Positions 50,436 through 64,000 of a DNA stretch of 64,000 nt are shown here, piece after piece. Below the pieces are notes generated by a model. It was given only the letters and a program-made list of their open reading frames with translations. It had not been told where the DNA came from and did no database searches. The position numbers were made by a program, and so were the translations under genes. This DNA is from Rhodococcus sp. X156 (GTDB taxonomy: Bacteria > Actinomycetota > Actinomycetes > Mycobacteriales > Mycobacteriaceae), in assembly GCF_004006015.1 (NCBI RefSeq), contig NZ_CP034766.1, positions 1,893,001 to 1,957,000 of the forward strand, given 5' to 3'. Position 1 is the first letter of the stretch. Every line of letters begins with the position of its first letter.

Positions 50436-50472
50436 CCTGGTCGCCGCCCCCTCTCGGGTGGCGGCGACCAGG
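50436..50472 (-). terminator. Terminator after tpiA
   Basis: CCTGGTCGCCGCC (50436-50448) pairs with GGCGGCGACCAGG (50460-50472), a 13-bp stem starting 11 nt after the tpiA stop. It separates gap-pgk-tpiA from secG. Confidence 0.75.
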
Positions 50473-50483
50473 ACGTGTCCGGC

Positions 50484-51283
<800 letters not shown>

Positions 51284-51284
<1 letters not shown>

Positions 51285-52489
51285 CACGCCTCCAGCACTG
51301 CGAGGCCGGGGAGCTCTTTGCCCTCGAGGTACTCCAGCGACGCCCCACCACCGGTGGAGATGTGCGAGAAGCCGTCCTCGGGCAGGTCCAGCAGGCGCAC
51401 CGCCGCGGCGGAGTCACCGCCACCGACCACGCTGAACGCGCCGTCGCGGGTGGCGGAGATGATGGCCTCGGCCACGCCTCGGGTACCACCGGCGAAGTTG
51501 GACATCTCGAACACGCCCATCGGGCCGTTCCAGAAGATCGTCCTCGCCTGCAGCAGACCACCGGTGAAGCGCTCCACCGTGGCCGGGCCGATGTCCAGAC
51601 CCATGTGGCCCACCGGGATCTCGGTGGCGGGCACGGTCTGCACCGGCACGGTGCCGGAGAAGGCCTCCGCGACGACCAGGTCGACAGGCAGGTGGATCTT
51701 CTCGCCGAACCGCTCGAGCAGGTCGCGGCAGGTCTCGATCATCTCCGGCTGCAGCAGCGAGTCGCCGACCATGTGTCCCTGCGCGGCCAGGAAGGTGAAG
51801 CACATCCCGCCGCCGATGAACAGCGCGTCGACCTTCGGTGCGAGGGCCTCGATGACCGACAGCTTGTCGCTCACCTTGGACCCACCCAGCACCACCGCGT
51901 ACGGCTTGGGCGAGTCGCCGGTGAGGGTGGCGAGCACCTTCACCTCCGCCTCGACCAGCAGCCCGGCGTGGTGCGGCAGGCGCTGGGCCACGTCGTAGAC
52001 CGACGCCTGCTTGCGGTGGACCACACCGAACCCGTCGGAGACGAACGCACCGTTGGTGCCGGTGAGCGACACCAGCGCGTCCGCCAGCTCGCCGCGCTCC
52101 TCGTCGGACTTCGACGTCTCGCGCGGGTCGAACCGGATGTTCTCCAGCAGCAGCACGTCGCCGTCGGCCAGGTCGGCCGCGAGGCGCCGGGCCGAGGGGC
52201 CCACCACGTCGTCGGCCAGGGCCACCGGGCGGCCGAGCGCGTCGCCGAGCCGAGCCGCGACCGGGCCCAGCGACAGCGCGGGGTCGGGCTCGCCCTTGGG
52301 GCGACCCAGGTGCGCGGTGACGATCACCCGGGCGCCGGCCTCAGCCAGCGTGGTCAGCGTCGGGGCCGAGGCCTCGATGCGGCCGGCATCGGTGATGGTG
52401 CCGTCCTCGAGCGGAACGTTGAGGTCCGAGCGCACCAGGACGGTGCGTCCTGCGACGCCCGCGTCCAGGAGGTCCTGCAGAGTCTGCAC
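51284..52489 (-). CDS. pgk: Phosphoglycerate kinase
   Basis: Enzyme of 401 aa, ATP-generating step of glycolysis. N-terminal RSDLNVPL, substrate region TAHLGRPKG and C-terminal nucleotide segment [10 protein letters not shown] are intact. Starts with GTG 8 bp after gap. Confidence 0.96.
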
Positions 52490-52497
52490 AGCCCGGC

Positions 52498-53670
<1,173 letters not shown>

Positions 53671-53723
53671 TCACCCGTGCGGACCTGCTTGCGGCCTACC
53701 TTACCGGCCTGTGCGCGTGGGTT

Positions 53724-54707
53724 CTAACCCTCGTCCAGCATGTCTGCGGTGACCACGGACTCGGTGTCAGGAACACCGGTCTCCCTGGCTCGGCGGTCGG
53801 CCATGGACAGCAGCCGGCGAATACGTCCGGCCACCGCGTCCTTGGTCATCGGCGGGTCGGCCAGCTGCCCCAGCTCCTCCAGCGAGGCCTGCCGGTGCTG
53901 CACCCGCAGCGTGCCCGCCGCCGCGAGGTGCTCGGGCACGTCGTCACCCAGGATCTGCAGCGCGCGGTCCACCCGGGCCGCCGCCGCCACCGCCGCGCGG
54001 GCGGAGCGGCGCAGGTTCGCGTCGTCGAAGTTGGCCAGCCGGTTGGCGGTGGCCCGGACCTCGCGCCGCATCCGGCGCTCCTCCCAGGTCAGCCGCACGT
54101 CCTGGGCACCCATCTTGGTGAGCAGCGCACCGATGGCCTCCCCGTCGCGCACCACCACCCGGTCGGCACCGCGGACCTCACGCGCCTTGGCGGTGATGCC
54201 CAGCCGGCGGGCGGCCCCCACCAGCGCCATGGCCGCCTCAGGTCCCGGGCAGCCCACCTCCATGGCGGAGGAGCGGCCGGGCTCGGTGAGCGAGCCGTGG
54301 GCGAGGAACGCGCCCCGCCACGCGGCCTCGGCGTCGCAGAGCCCGCCGGCCACCACGGGCGCGGGCAGGCCGCGCACCGGACGGCCGCGGGGGTCGAGCA
54401 GCCCGGTCTGGCGGGCCAGGGCCTCACCGTCCTTGACCACCCGCACCATGTACCGGGTGCCCTTGCGCAGCCCGCCCGGGCTGAGCACGTGCACGTCGGA
54501 GGGGTAGCCGTACACCTCGTGGATGGCCTTGCGCAGCCGCCGGGCCACCGAGCCCGCGTCCACCTCGGCCTCCACCACGACCCGCCCGGCCACGATGTGC
54601 AGACCGCCCGAGAAGCGCAGGAGCGAAGCCACCTCGGCTCGGCGACAGCAGGTCTTGGTCGTCTCCAACCTGCTCAGCTCGTCCTTTACCGCTGCGGTCA
54701 TCGCCAC
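53724..54707 (-). CDS. whiA: Sporulation/division regulator WhiA
   Basis: DNA-binding protein of 327 aa with an N-terminal LAGLIDADG homing-endonuclease-like domain (residues about 20-210) and a C-terminal helix-turn-helix ([27 protein letters not shown]). It is conserved also in non-sporulating actinobacteria, where it affects division. The GTG at 54707, read as MAM-, matches mycobacterial WhiA; ATG two codons later is the alternative. Overlaps yvcK by 10 nt. Confidence 0.95.
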   Translation of the reverse strand: MAMTAAVKDELSRLETTKTCCRRAEVASLLRFSGGLHIVAGRVVVEAEVDAGSVARRLRKAIHEVYGYPSDVHVLSPGGLRKGTRYMVRVVKDGEALARQTGLLDPRGRPVRGLPAPVVAGGLCDAEAAWRGAFLAHGSLTEPGRSSAMEVGCPGPEAAMALVGAARRLGITAKAREVRGADRVVVRDGEAIGALLTKMGAQDVRLTWEERRMRREVRATANRLANFDDANLRRSARAAVAAAARVDRALQILGDDVPEHLAAAGTLRVQHRQASLEELGQLADPPMTKDAVAGRIRRLLSMADRRARETGVPDTESVVTADMLDEG

Positions 54708-55771
54708 GCTGGCGCGTCCTCTCCATCGATGGGGTCTGGGGTGACCGGGTGTGGGCTGCTCGGCCCTGGGGTGACCCGGTCTGCGGCGACGGTTCCCGCC
54801 GCCTCCGCCTCGGCGGAGCCGCCCTGGGCGAGGATGTCGGCCAGCACCTGGCCGAGCAGCGCCGGGTCGTGCGTCTCGGTGTCCTCCTTGGCCACGTCCG
54901 CGACCACCAGCCGTGCACCCAGCCGCTGGGCAACCCGGCTGACCTGCTCGGTCTCCTTGCCCGGGTGCACCGAGCGGCGGTCCACGACCACCGCGTCGAG
55001 GCGAAGCCCGGGAGCGTGCTGCGAGAGTACGTGCAGGTGTCGCTCGGTGCTGAACCCCGCCGTCTCCCCGGGCTGGGGGGCGAGGTTCAGCACCGCCACC
55101 CGCAGCGCCCTGGTGTTCAGCATCGCGGCCAGCAGCTCGGGCACCAGCACGTGCGGGATCACGCTGGAGAACCAGGACCCGGGGCCGAGCACCACCAGGT
55201 CGGCGGCGAGCACCGCGGCCACCGCCTCCGAGCACGCCGTCGGCTTGGGCGGCAGCAGCCGCACCCGGCGGACCTGCCCGGCGGTGGTGGCCACCGCGAC
55301 CTGGCCGCGGATGGCGGTGGAGACGCGGGGGTCGTCCTGCAGCCCGGCCACGTCGGCCTCGATCTCCAGCGGGACCCGGCTCATCGGCAGCACCCGGCCC
55401 TGCAGGCCGAGCAGCGAGCCCACCGTGTCCAGCGCGGCCACCGGGTCGCCCAGCACCTCGGCCAGACCGGTGATGAGCAGGTTGCCCACCGGGTGCCCGG
55501 CGAGCGCGCCGTGCCCGCCGAAGCGGTGCTGCACCGCGGTCGACCACAGCCGGCCGTGCTCGCTGTCCGCCGCCAGGGCGGCCAGCGCCATCCGCAGGTC
55601 GCCTGGCGGCAGGGCGCCGAGCTCGCGGCGCAGCCGCCCCGAGGAGCCGCCGTCGTCGGCCACGGTGACCACCGCGGTGACGTTCTCGCCCAGGTGGCGC
55701 GCGGCGCGGAGGGTGGCGTGCAGACCGTGTCCTCCGCCCAGCGCCACCACCGTCGGCGCGGGGGTGCTCAC
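54698..55771 (-). CDS. YvcK/CuvA-like UDP-sugar-binding protein
   Basis: Protein of 357 aa of the gluconeogenesis-factor (UPF0052/CofD-like) family. [14 protein letters not shown] and [15 protein letters not shown] at the N-terminus, [19 protein letters not shown] in the middle. In mycobacteria the homologue (Rv1422, CuvA) links nutrient use and cell-wall growth. The last 30 residues are Pro/Ala-rich and variable. Overlaps rapZ by 4 nt. Confidence 0.93.
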   Translation of the reverse strand: MSTPAPTVVALGGGHGLHATLRAARHLGENVTAVVTVADDGGSSGRLRRELGALPPGDLRMALAALAADSEHGRLWSTAVQHRFGGHGALAGHPVGNLLITGLAEVLGDPVAALDTVGSLLGLQGRVLPMSRVPLEIEADVAGLQDDPRVSTAIRGQVAVATTAGQVRRVRLLPPKPTACSEAVAAVLAADLVVLGPGSWFSSVIPHVLVPELLAAMLNTRALRVAVLNLAPQPGETAGFSTERHLHVLSQHAPGLRLDAVVVDRRSVHPGKETEQVSRVAQRLGARLVVADVAKEDTETHDPALLGQVLADILAQGGSAEAEAAGTVAADRVTPGPSSPHPVTPDPIDGEDAPAWR

Positions 55772-56694
55772 TCCCGTCCCAGGTCTCGGTGCACGACCTG
55801 CACGGTCAGGTTGTCGATCTCGCTGAGCCGCTGGGCCAGCTGCTCGCTGATGGCCACGCTGCGGTGCTTGCCGCCGGTGCAGCCCACGGCGAGGGTGAGG
55901 TAGCGCTTGCCCTCGCGCCGGTAGCCGGCGCTCATCAGCCGCAGCAGGTCGTGGTAGCGGTCCAGGAACTCCGCCGCACCCTCCTGGCCGAGCACGTAGT
56001 CGCGCACCGACGGGTCCTGCCCGGTGTTGTTGCGCAGCTCCGGCAGCCAGTGCGGGTTGGGCAGGAACCGCACGTCCACCACCAGGTCGGCGTCCATCGG
56101 CAGCCCGTACTTGTAGCCGAAGGACAGCACCATCACCTTGGTCTGCGTGGTCGCCTCGGTGCCGAAGGCGTCGTCGATCTTCTGGCGCAGGTCGTGCACC
56201 GACAGCGAGGTGGTGTCGATGACCAGGTCGGCCTCGGCGCGCAGCGGCGCGAGCAGCTCGCGCTCCTTGGCGATGCCGTCGGCCAGGCGGCCGTCGCCCT
56301 GCAGCGGGTGGCTGCGGCGGACCTGCTCGAAGCGCCGGATGAGCAGCGCGTCGGAGGCCTCCAGGAACAGCACCCGTGGGCGCAGCGTCTTGGCGTCGAG
56401 CTGGCGGATCACGTCGGCCAGGTCGGTGGTGAACCCACGGCTGCGCACGTCCATCACCACGGCGATCTTGGTGAGCCCCGCCCGGGACTGGGCCCCGAGG
56501 TCGACGACGGTGGAGATGAGCTCGGGTGGCAGGTTGTCCACCACGAACCAGCCCAGGTCCTCCAGCACCTTGGCCGCGGTGCTGCGCCCCGCCCCGGACA
56601 GGCCGGTGACGATGGCCACCTCGACACCGGTGGGTTCTGCACCCCCCGGGTCTGGGCTGGCCGTCTCGGTCGCGACCTCCGGCTCGGTGCTCAC
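55768..56694 (-). CDS. rapZ: RapZ-like nucleotide-binding protein
   Basis: P-loop protein of 308 aa. After a 25-residue variable lead come Walker [27 protein letters not shown] and the C-terminal [20 protein letters not shown]. In E. coli RapZ steers a small RNA; in actinobacteria the gene is always with uvrC, yvcK and whiA and its role is less clear. Overlaps uvrC and yvcK by 4 nt each. Confidence 0.93.
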   Translation of the reverse strand: MSTEPEVATETASPDPGGAEPTGVEVAIVTGLSGAGRSTAAKVLEDLGWFVVDNLPPELISTVVDLGAQSRAGLTKIAVVMDVRSRGFTTDLADVIRQLDAKTLRPRVLFLEASDALLIRRFEQVRRSHPLQGDGRLADGIAKERELLAPLRAEADLVIDTTSLSVHDLRQKIDDAFGTEATTQTKVMVLSFGYKYGLPMDADLVVDVRFLPNPHWLPELRNNTGQDPSVRDYVLGQEGAAEFLDRYHDLLRLMSAGYRREGKRYLTLAVGCTGGKHRSVAISEQLAQRLSEIDNLTVQVVHRDLGRE

Positions 56695-58793
56695 GCGCGG
56701 TCCCCCTGCTCTGCAGTCACTGGTGCATCATCCTCTCCGCGCAGCGCGGTGAGAACCGCACGCGCCGTGGTCGCCCCCACACCGGGGACCTCGACGATCT
56801 GCTCGAGGCTGGCCTTGCGCAGGCGCGCAACGGATCCGAAGTGCGAGACCAGGGCGTTGCGACGACTTTCCCCCAGACCCGGCACCGAGTCCAGTGCCGA
56901 GGCCGTCATCCGCTTGCTGCGCTTGCTGCGGTGGAAGGTGATGGCGAAGCGGTGCGCCTCGTCGCGGATGCGCTGCAGCAGGTACAGCTCCTCGCTGCTG
57001 CGCGGCAGGATCACCGGGTCCTCCTCCCCCGGCACCCACACCTCCTCCAGGCGCTTGGCCAGCCCGACCACCGCCACGTCACGCACCCCGAGCTCGTCGA
57101 GCACCGCGGCCGCGGCCGCCACCTGGGGCGCACCGCCGTCCACCACGTAGAGGTTGGGCGGGTAGGCGAAGCGCCGCGGACGGCCGGTGCTGGAGTCCAG
57201 CGGGGCCGCCTCCACCGGGGCAGCTGCGGGCTCGGTGCTGGCCGGGGCCGCGGCGTCGGTGGGCAGCGCCGGCTCGGGCGAGGCCCCCGACTCCGGCGGG
57301 GTGGTGCTGGTGTGGTGGCGCAGGAACCGGCGCCGGGTGACCTCGGCGATGCTGGCCACGTCGTCGGAGTGCCCGCCGCCGGCGGCCTCCTTGATGGCGT
57401 AGTGCCGGTAGTCGGACTTGCGGGGCAGGCCGTCCTCGAACACCACCAGCGACGCCACCACGTCGGTGCCCTGCACGTGGCTGACGTCCACGCACTCGAT
57501 GCGCAGCGGCGCGGAGTCCAGCCCGAGGGAGCGCTGCAGTCCCTGCAGCGCCGCCGAGCGGGAGGTGAGGTCACCGGCGCGGCGCAGCTTGTGCTGGGCG
57601 AACGCCTCCTGGGCGTTGCGCGCCACCGTGGCGGCCAGGTCGCGCTTGTCCCCGCGCTGCGGCACCCGCAGGCGCACCTTGGAGCCGCGCAGCCCGCTGA
57701 GCCACTGCTCCAGCGCCTCGGAGTCCTCGGGCAGCTGGGGCAGCAGCACCTCGCGGGGCACCTGCTCGGCCGGGCTCGCGGTGCCGTCGGCCAGCGCGGC
57801 CTGCTCGCCGTAGAACTGGGTGAGGAACTGCTCCACCAGGTACGCGGTGGCGGCGGCGCTCAGCCCGTCGCCCGCCGGGTTGTGGTCGACGGAGTCGTCG
57901 TCGCCCGCCAGGTCGCCGGTGAGCTCCACCACCCAGCCGCGCTGGCCCCGCACCCGGCCGCCGCGCACGTGGAACACCTGCACCGCAGCCTCGAGGTCGT
58001 CCCCGGCGAAGGCCACCACGTCGGCGTCCGTGCCGTCGCCCAGCACCACCGCCTGCTTCTCCATGGCCCGCCGCAGCGCCCCCACGTCGTCGCGCAGCCG
58101 GGCCGCGCGCTCGAAGTCGAGCTCGTCCGACGCCGCCTGCATCTGCTTCTCCAGCTGGCGCACCAGCTTGTCGGTGCGCCCGGCGAGGAAGTCGCAGAAG
58201 TCCTCCACGATCTCCCGGTGCTCCTCGGCGCTGACCGCGCCGGTGCACGGGGCGGAGCACTTGTCGATGTAGCCCAGCAGACAGGGCCGGTCGATCTGCT
58301 TGTGGCGGTTGAACACCCCGGTGGAGCAGGTGCGAGCCGGGAACACCCGCAGCAGCAGGTCCAGGGTCTCGCGGATGGCCCAGGCGTGGGCGTACGGACC
58401 GAAGTAGCGCACCCCCTTCTTCTTGGGGCCGCGGTAGACGAACAGCCGCGGGTACTTCTCGTTCAGCGTCACCGCGAGCACCGGGTAGGTCTTGTCGTCG
58501 CGGTAGCGGACGTTGAACCGCGGGTCGAACTCCTTGATCCAGTTGTACTCCAGCTGCAGCGCCTCGACCTCGGTGCCGACCACGGTCCACTCCACGCTGG
58601 CGGCGGTGGTGACCATCTGCCGGGTGCGCGGGTGCAGGCCGGACAGGTCGGCGAAGTAGGAGCTGAGCCGGCTGCGCAGGCTCTTGGCCTTGCCGACGTA
58701 GATGACGCGGCCGTGTGGGTCGCGGAACTTGTAGACCCCCGGCTGGTCCGGGATGGTGCCCGGAGCTGGACGGTAGGTGGACGGGTCAGGCAC
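56691..58793 (-). CDS. uvrC: Excinuclease ABC subunit C
   Basis: DNA-repair nuclease of 700 aa that makes both cuts beside a lesion. GIY-YIG domain at 15-95 ([20 protein letters not shown]), UVR domain near 205-240, RNase H-like domain in the C-terminal half, and two helix-hairpin-helix motifs at about 632-685. A Pro/Ala/Ser/Thr-rich segment at 495-541 makes the protein longer than usual (about 640-650 aa). GTG start, 9 bp after the Rieske gene. Confidence 0.96.
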   Translation of the reverse strand: MPDPSTYRPAPGTIPDQPGVYKFRDPHGRVIYVGKAKSLRSRLSSYFADLSGLHPRTRQMVTTAASVEWTVVGTEVEALQLEYNWIKEFDPRFNVRYRDDKTYPVLAVTLNEKYPRLFVYRGPKKKGVRYFGPYAHAWAIRETLDLLLRVFPARTCSTGVFNRHKQIDRPCLLGYIDKCSAPCTGAVSAEEHREIVEDFCDFLAGRTDKLVRQLEKQMQAASDELDFERAARLRDDVGALRRAMEKQAVVLGDGTDADVVAFAGDDLEAAVQVFHVRGGRVRGQRGWVVELTGDLAGDDDSVDHNPAGDGLSAAATAYLVEQFLTQFYGEQAALADGTASPAEQVPREVLLPQLPEDSEALEQWLSGLRGSKVRLRVPQRGDKRDLAATVARNAQEAFAQHKLRRAGDLTSRSAALQGLQRSLGLDSAPLRIECVDVSHVQGTDVVASLVVFEDGLPRKSDYRHYAIKEAAGGGHSDDVASIAEVTRRRFLRHHTSTTPPESGASPEPALPTDAAAPASTEPAAAPVEAAPLDSSTGRPRRFAYPPNLYVVDGGAPQVAAAAAVLDELGVRDVAVVGLAKRLEEVWVPGEEDPVILPRSSEELYLLQRIRDEAHRFAITFHRSKRSKRMTASALDSVPGLGESRRNALVSHFGSVARLRKASLEQIVEVPGVGATTARAVLTALRGEDDAPVTAEQGDRA

Positions 58794-58802
58794 GGCTCAA
58801 GG

Positions 58803-59263
58803 CTAGGCCAGCACCACGTCAGGTCCGCTGACGGTCACCGCGACCGGCACCAGCGGCGTGCGGGCCGGGCCCTGCCGCACCGCGCCGTCGGCGGCGCTGA
58901 AGCGGCTGCCGTGCGCCGGGCACACCACCACCCCGTCCGATGGCGGGCTGACGATGCTGCCGGCGTGCGGGCACGCGGCCTGGTAGGCCTTGACGGTGCC
59001 GGCGGTGGGCTGGGTGAGCAGCACCTTGCCGTCCGGGCCGTTGACCACCGCGCCGCCGCCCACGGGGACCTCGGCCAGGGCGGCCAGCGCCGTCCCTGGC
59101 TCCGCGCTGACCGGCGGGGTGCCGCCACCCACCTTGCCGGCGGAGCAGGCAGCCAGCGCGCCGGGGGCGAGCAGGCCCAGGCCCAGGCCGCACAGCACGG
59201 TGCGGCGGGTGGTGCGCGGGGTCGAGCGGGTGTTCTGGTGGTCGGTGTCCTGGTGGTGCACGC

Positions 59264-59267
<4 letters not shown>
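58803..59267 (-). CDS. Exported Rieske [2Fe-2S] protein
   Basis: Protein of 154 aa. The N-terminus has a twin-arginine motif (TTRRTVLCG), a hydrophobic segment and a lipobox-like LAAC near residue 41, so it may be a Tat-exported lipoprotein. The Rieske domain has both cluster motifs, CPHAGS and CPAHGSRF, and the ending is short. Likely an electron carrier outside the membrane; partner unknown. ATG start overlapping the PH gene stop by 4 nt. Confidence 0.88.
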
Positions 59268-61567
<2,300 letters not shown>

Positions 61568-61571
<4 letters not shown>

Positions 61572-62215
61572 GTGCCTGCCTCCGTCTGTGTCACCGCATG
61601 ATCCCACGCCTGGCCACCGGCACCGCCGGCCAGGTGCAGTCGCTCGACGTACTTGGCGATGACGTCAACCTCCAGGTTGACCACAGTGCCGGGCTGAGCC
61701 CGGCCCAGCGTGGTCAGCTCCAGCGTGGTGGGGATGAGCGAGACGGTGAACGAGCTGTCGTCCAGCGCGGCCACGGTGAGCGAGACTCCGTCGACGGTGA
61801 TCGAGCCCTTCTCCACCACGTAGCGGGCGATGCTCTGCGGCAGGGAGATCCGCACCAGCTCCCAGTGCTCGGAGGGGGTGCGCTGCAGCACCTCGCCGGT
61901 GCCGTCCACGTGGCCCTGCACCAGGTGCCCGCCCAGGCGGCTGCTCAGCGAGGCGGCCCGCTCCAGGTTGACCACGCTGTCGGCGGTCAGCCCGCCCAGG
62001 CTGCTGCGCTGCAGGGTCTCGTGCATCACGTCCGCGGTGAAGGCGCCCTCGCCGAGCACGTCCACCACGGTCAGGCACACGCCGTTGACCGCGATGGAGT
62101 CGCCGTGCTTGGCGTCGGAGGTGACCACCGGTCCCTGCACGGTGAACCGGGCGGCGTCCGCGAGGTCCTCCTTGGCCACCACGTGGCCGAGCTCCTCGAC
62201 AATTCCGGTGAACAC
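61568..62215 (-). CDS. ribE: Riboflavin synthase alpha chain
   Basis: Enzyme of 215 aa with two lumazine-binding repeats (N-terminal [22 protein letters not shown]; second [12 protein letters not shown]), making riboflavin from two lumazines. GTG start 1 bp after the ribD stop; overlaps ribBA by 4 nt. Also called ribC in some actinobacteria. Confidence 0.95.
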
Positions 62216-62216
62216 G

Positions 62217-63326
62217 TCAGTCCGCCTCTCCTCGGCCACCCATCGGCCCCGCACTCACTCGTGGGACCGCACTCACTCGCACGTCGTTGCCCAGCAGCTG
62301 GACGTCTTCGGTCACCATCTGCAACGCATCGGTCATGGTGCGTACTCCAGCATCCCCCAGGGCCGCCACCCCCGACCCCAGCAGGGTGGGCGCGATGTAA
62401 GCAACGACACGGTCGACCAGCCCCGCGGCGACGAACGCCCCGGCCAGGGTGGCGCCGCCCTCGAGCAGCACGTCGTCGAGCCCGTCCAGCGCGGCCAGCA
62501 CCTCGCGGGGGTCGTGGGTGCGCACCAGCAGGGTCTCCGCGCTGTCGTCGAGCACCTTGGCGTCGCGGGGCAGCTCCCGGGTACCGACCACCACCCGCAG
62601 CGGCTGGTGCGCAGCCAGGCTGCCGTCCGGGCGCCGAGCGGTGAGCCACGGGTCGTCGGCCAGCACGGTGCCGGTGCCCACCACGATGGCGTCCAGGTGG
62701 GCCCGCTCGGCGTGCACCTGGGCGCGGGCCTGCTCGCCGGTCACCCAGCGGCTGGTGCCGTCGGCGGCGGCGGTGCGCCCGTCCAGGGTGGCGGCCAGCT
62801 TGTAGGTGACGTGCGGGCGTCCGGTGCGCTGCCGGTGCAGCCAGGCCCGCAGAGCACCGCGGGTGACCACCTGGTGCGGCGCGTGCACCGCGGTGACGCC
62901 GTGCCCGGCGAGGTGCGCAGCTCCCCCGGCGGCCGCGGGGTTGGGGTCGGCGACGGCGTAGTGCACGGCGGCGATGCCGGCCTCGACCAGCGCGGCGGTG
63001 CACGGCGGGGTGCGGCCGTGGTGGTTGCACGGCTCCAGGGTGACCACGGCGGTGCCGCCCCTGGCCGCCGCGCCGGCCTGGCGCAGCGCCTGTACTTCCG
63101 CGTGCGGACCGCCGGCGGGGGCGGTGCCACCCGCGCCCACCACGATGCCGCCGGCGTTGAGGATGACGCAGCCCACCGGCGGGTTGGGGGCGGTGGTGCC
63201 GCGGACGCGCTCACCCTGCGCGGCGGCCAGCTCCATGGCGGCGTCCACCGACACCGGGTGGGTGCCGCGCGGGTCCTGCTCCTCGCGCTGGTCCCGCTCC
63301 TCGCGCTGGCCCTCGTGCTTGCTCAC
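62217..63326 (-). CDS. ribD: Bifunctional riboflavin deaminase/reductase RibD
   Basis: Protein of 369 aa. Zinc deaminase domain first (ligands in GPHAEVQAL and EPCNHHGRTPPC), reductase domain from about residue 165 (YKLAATLDGRTA, DAIVVGTGTVLADDP, EGGATLAGAF). The first 24 residues are charged and variable. The ATG at 63326 is 9 bp after rpe. No FMN riboswitch precedes it. Confidence 0.94.
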   Translation of the reverse strand: MSKHEGQREERDQREEQDPRGTHPVSVDAAMELAAAQGERVRGTTAPNPPVGCVILNAGGIVVGAGGTAPAGGPHAEVQALRQAGAAARGGTAVVTLEPCNHHGRTPPCTAALVEAGIAAVHYAVADPNPAAAGGAAHLAGHGVTAVHAPHQVVTRGALRAWLHRQRTGRPHVTYKLAATLDGRTAAADGTSRWVTGEQARAQVHAERAHLDAIVVGTGTVLADDPWLTARRPDGSLAAHQPLRVVVGTRELPRDAKVLDDSAETLLVRTHDPREVLAALDGLDDVLLEGGATLAGAFVAAGLVDRVVAYIAPTLLGSGVAALGDAGVRTMTDALQMVTEDVQLLGNDVRVSAVPRVSAGPMGGRGEAD

Positions 63327-63335
63327 CGGCGGCGC

Positions 63336-64000
63336 TCAGCCCAGCAGGTGGGCGGAGGACCCGGCCGCGCTCGTGCGCAGCGCCGCCACGGCCGCGGCGG
63401 GGTCCTCGGCGCCGTAGACCGCGGAGCCGGCCACGAAGCAGTCCACGCCGGCCTCGGCGGCAGCGTGCACGGTGTCGGCGTTGATGCCGCCGTCGATCTC
63501 CACCAGCAGGGTGAGGTGCCCGGTGTCCACCAGGTTGCGCACCGTGCGGGCCTTGCCGAGCACCTCGGGCATGAACGACTGGCCGCCGAAGCCGGGCTCC
63601 ACGCTCATCACCAGCAGGGTGTCGAACTCGCGCAGCACCTCGAGGTAGTCCTCGATGGGCGTGCCGGGCTTGACGCTGAGCCCGGCCTTGGCACCGGCGG
63701 CGCGGATGTCCCGGGCCACCGCCACCGGGTCGGCGGTGGCCTCGGCGTGGATGGTGACGTTGTGCGCACCGGCCTCGGCGTACCCGGGTGCCCAGCGACC
63801 GGGGTCGTCGATCATCAGGTGACAGTCCAGCGGGATGTCGGTGGCCTTGAGCAGGCTCTCCACCACCGGCAGGCCCAGGGTGAGGTTGGGCACGAAGTGC
63901 GCGTCCATCACGTCCACGTGCAGCCAGTCGGCCCCGTGCACGGCCGCGGCCTCCTCGGCGAGACGGGCGAAGTCGGCGGACAGGATGGACGGGGCGATCA
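63336..64000 (-). CDS. rpe: Ribulose-phosphate 3-epimerase (5' end cut by window edge)
   Basis: Partial TIM-barrel enzyme, 221 codons visible, interconverting ribulose- and xylulose-5-phosphate. The visible N-terminus [10 protein letters not shown] lacks only a few residues; [34 protein letters not shown] and [12 protein letters not shown] are family motifs with metal and catalytic residues. First visible gene of the long minus-strand run. A GTG at 63941 is internal. Confidence 0.95.
   Translation of the reverse strand, partial: IAPSILSADFARLAEEAAAVHGADWLHVDVMDAHFVPNLTLGLPVVESLLKATDIPLDCHLMIDDPGRWAPGYAEAGAHNVTIHAEATADPVAVARDIRAAGAKAGLSVKPGTPIEDYLEVLREFDTLLVMSVEPGFGGQSFMPEVLGKARTVRNLVDTGHLTLLVEIDGGINADTVHAAAEAGVDCFVAGSAVYGAEDPAAAVAALRTSAAGSSAHLLG

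Noticed and set aside
63327-63335. FMN riboswitch before ribD
   Set aside because: Only 9 bp separate rpe and ribD, and no RFN-element core is visible elsewhere in the flavin cluster.

Overview
The window is GC-rich (roughly 70% or more by eye) actinobacterial chromosome, densely packed, with no tRNA, rRNA, insertion sequence, prophage or CRISPR array that I could recognise. Gene content and order point to Mycobacteriales or the neighbouring Pseudonocardiales. It has fabG1-fabI, ripA-moxR-DUF58-VWA, acn and acnR, ergothioneine genes, a SufR-led suf operon, mptB, ctaA/ctaB, tkt-tal-zwf-opcA-pgl, gap-pgk-tpi-secG, whiA-yvcK-rapZ-uvrC and a riboflavin cluster. The backbone is colinear with the Mycobacterium tuberculosis stretch from about Rv1408 (rpe) to Rv1484 (inhA). 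The enoyl reductase, however, has the short substrate loop of ordinary FabI rather than the long InhA loop, so I do not assign a genus.

Layout. 1-8.5 kb (minus strand): fatty-acid synthesis pair fabG-fabI, a CaCA cation exchanger behind a DtxR/MntR-type regulator, and the cell-envelope module ripA-moxR-DUF58-VWA. 8.8-13 kb: acyl-CoA synthetase, PAP2-diacylglycerol kinase fusion, HSL-type esterase. 13-22.3 kb: acn, two tandem single-pass membrane paralogues, the egtABCD operon, then acnR. 22.3-28.4 kb: an ABC exporter, a small HTH protein, an ABC-F ATPase, and an SDR-lycopene cyclase pair. 28.4-35 kb: sufRBDCSUT (minus strand). 35-43 kb: mptB, a two-gene ABC transporter, ctaA, three small or poorly known genes, a quinone oxidoreductase and ctaB. 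43.4-50 kb: pentose phosphate operon tkt-tal-zwf-opcA-pgl. 50-53.5 kb: secG and the lower-glycolysis operon gap-pgk-tpiA. 53.7-64 kb: an unbroken minus-strand run rpe-ribD-ribE-ribBA-ribH-PH protein-Rieske protein-uvrC-rapZ-yvcK-whiA, mostly joined by 4-nt overlaps.

How the parts work together. The window combines central carbon flux (TCA entry, pentose phosphate, glycolysis) with redox and iron handling (Fe-S assembly, ergothioneine, heme A, flavins) and with envelope building (RipA, MptB, FabG/FabI). Regulatory signals readable in the DNA include an AcnR operator in front of acn, a SufR-type inverted repeat in front of sufR, a perfect 18-bp palindrome in front of egtA, a near-perfect 18-bp palindrome between the DtxR-type gene and the cation exchanger, clustered GTCACA elements in front of ripA, and about nine leaderless-type starts (TANNNT 6-8 nt before ATG/GTG). 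Several strong terminator hairpins separate the units.

Most genes are confidently assigned. The uncertain ones are the two tandem membrane paralogues, the Gly-rich Cys-tailed membrane protein, the 109-aa conserved protein, the substrate of each ABC transporter, and a possible 30-codon upstream ORF overlapping the acn start.
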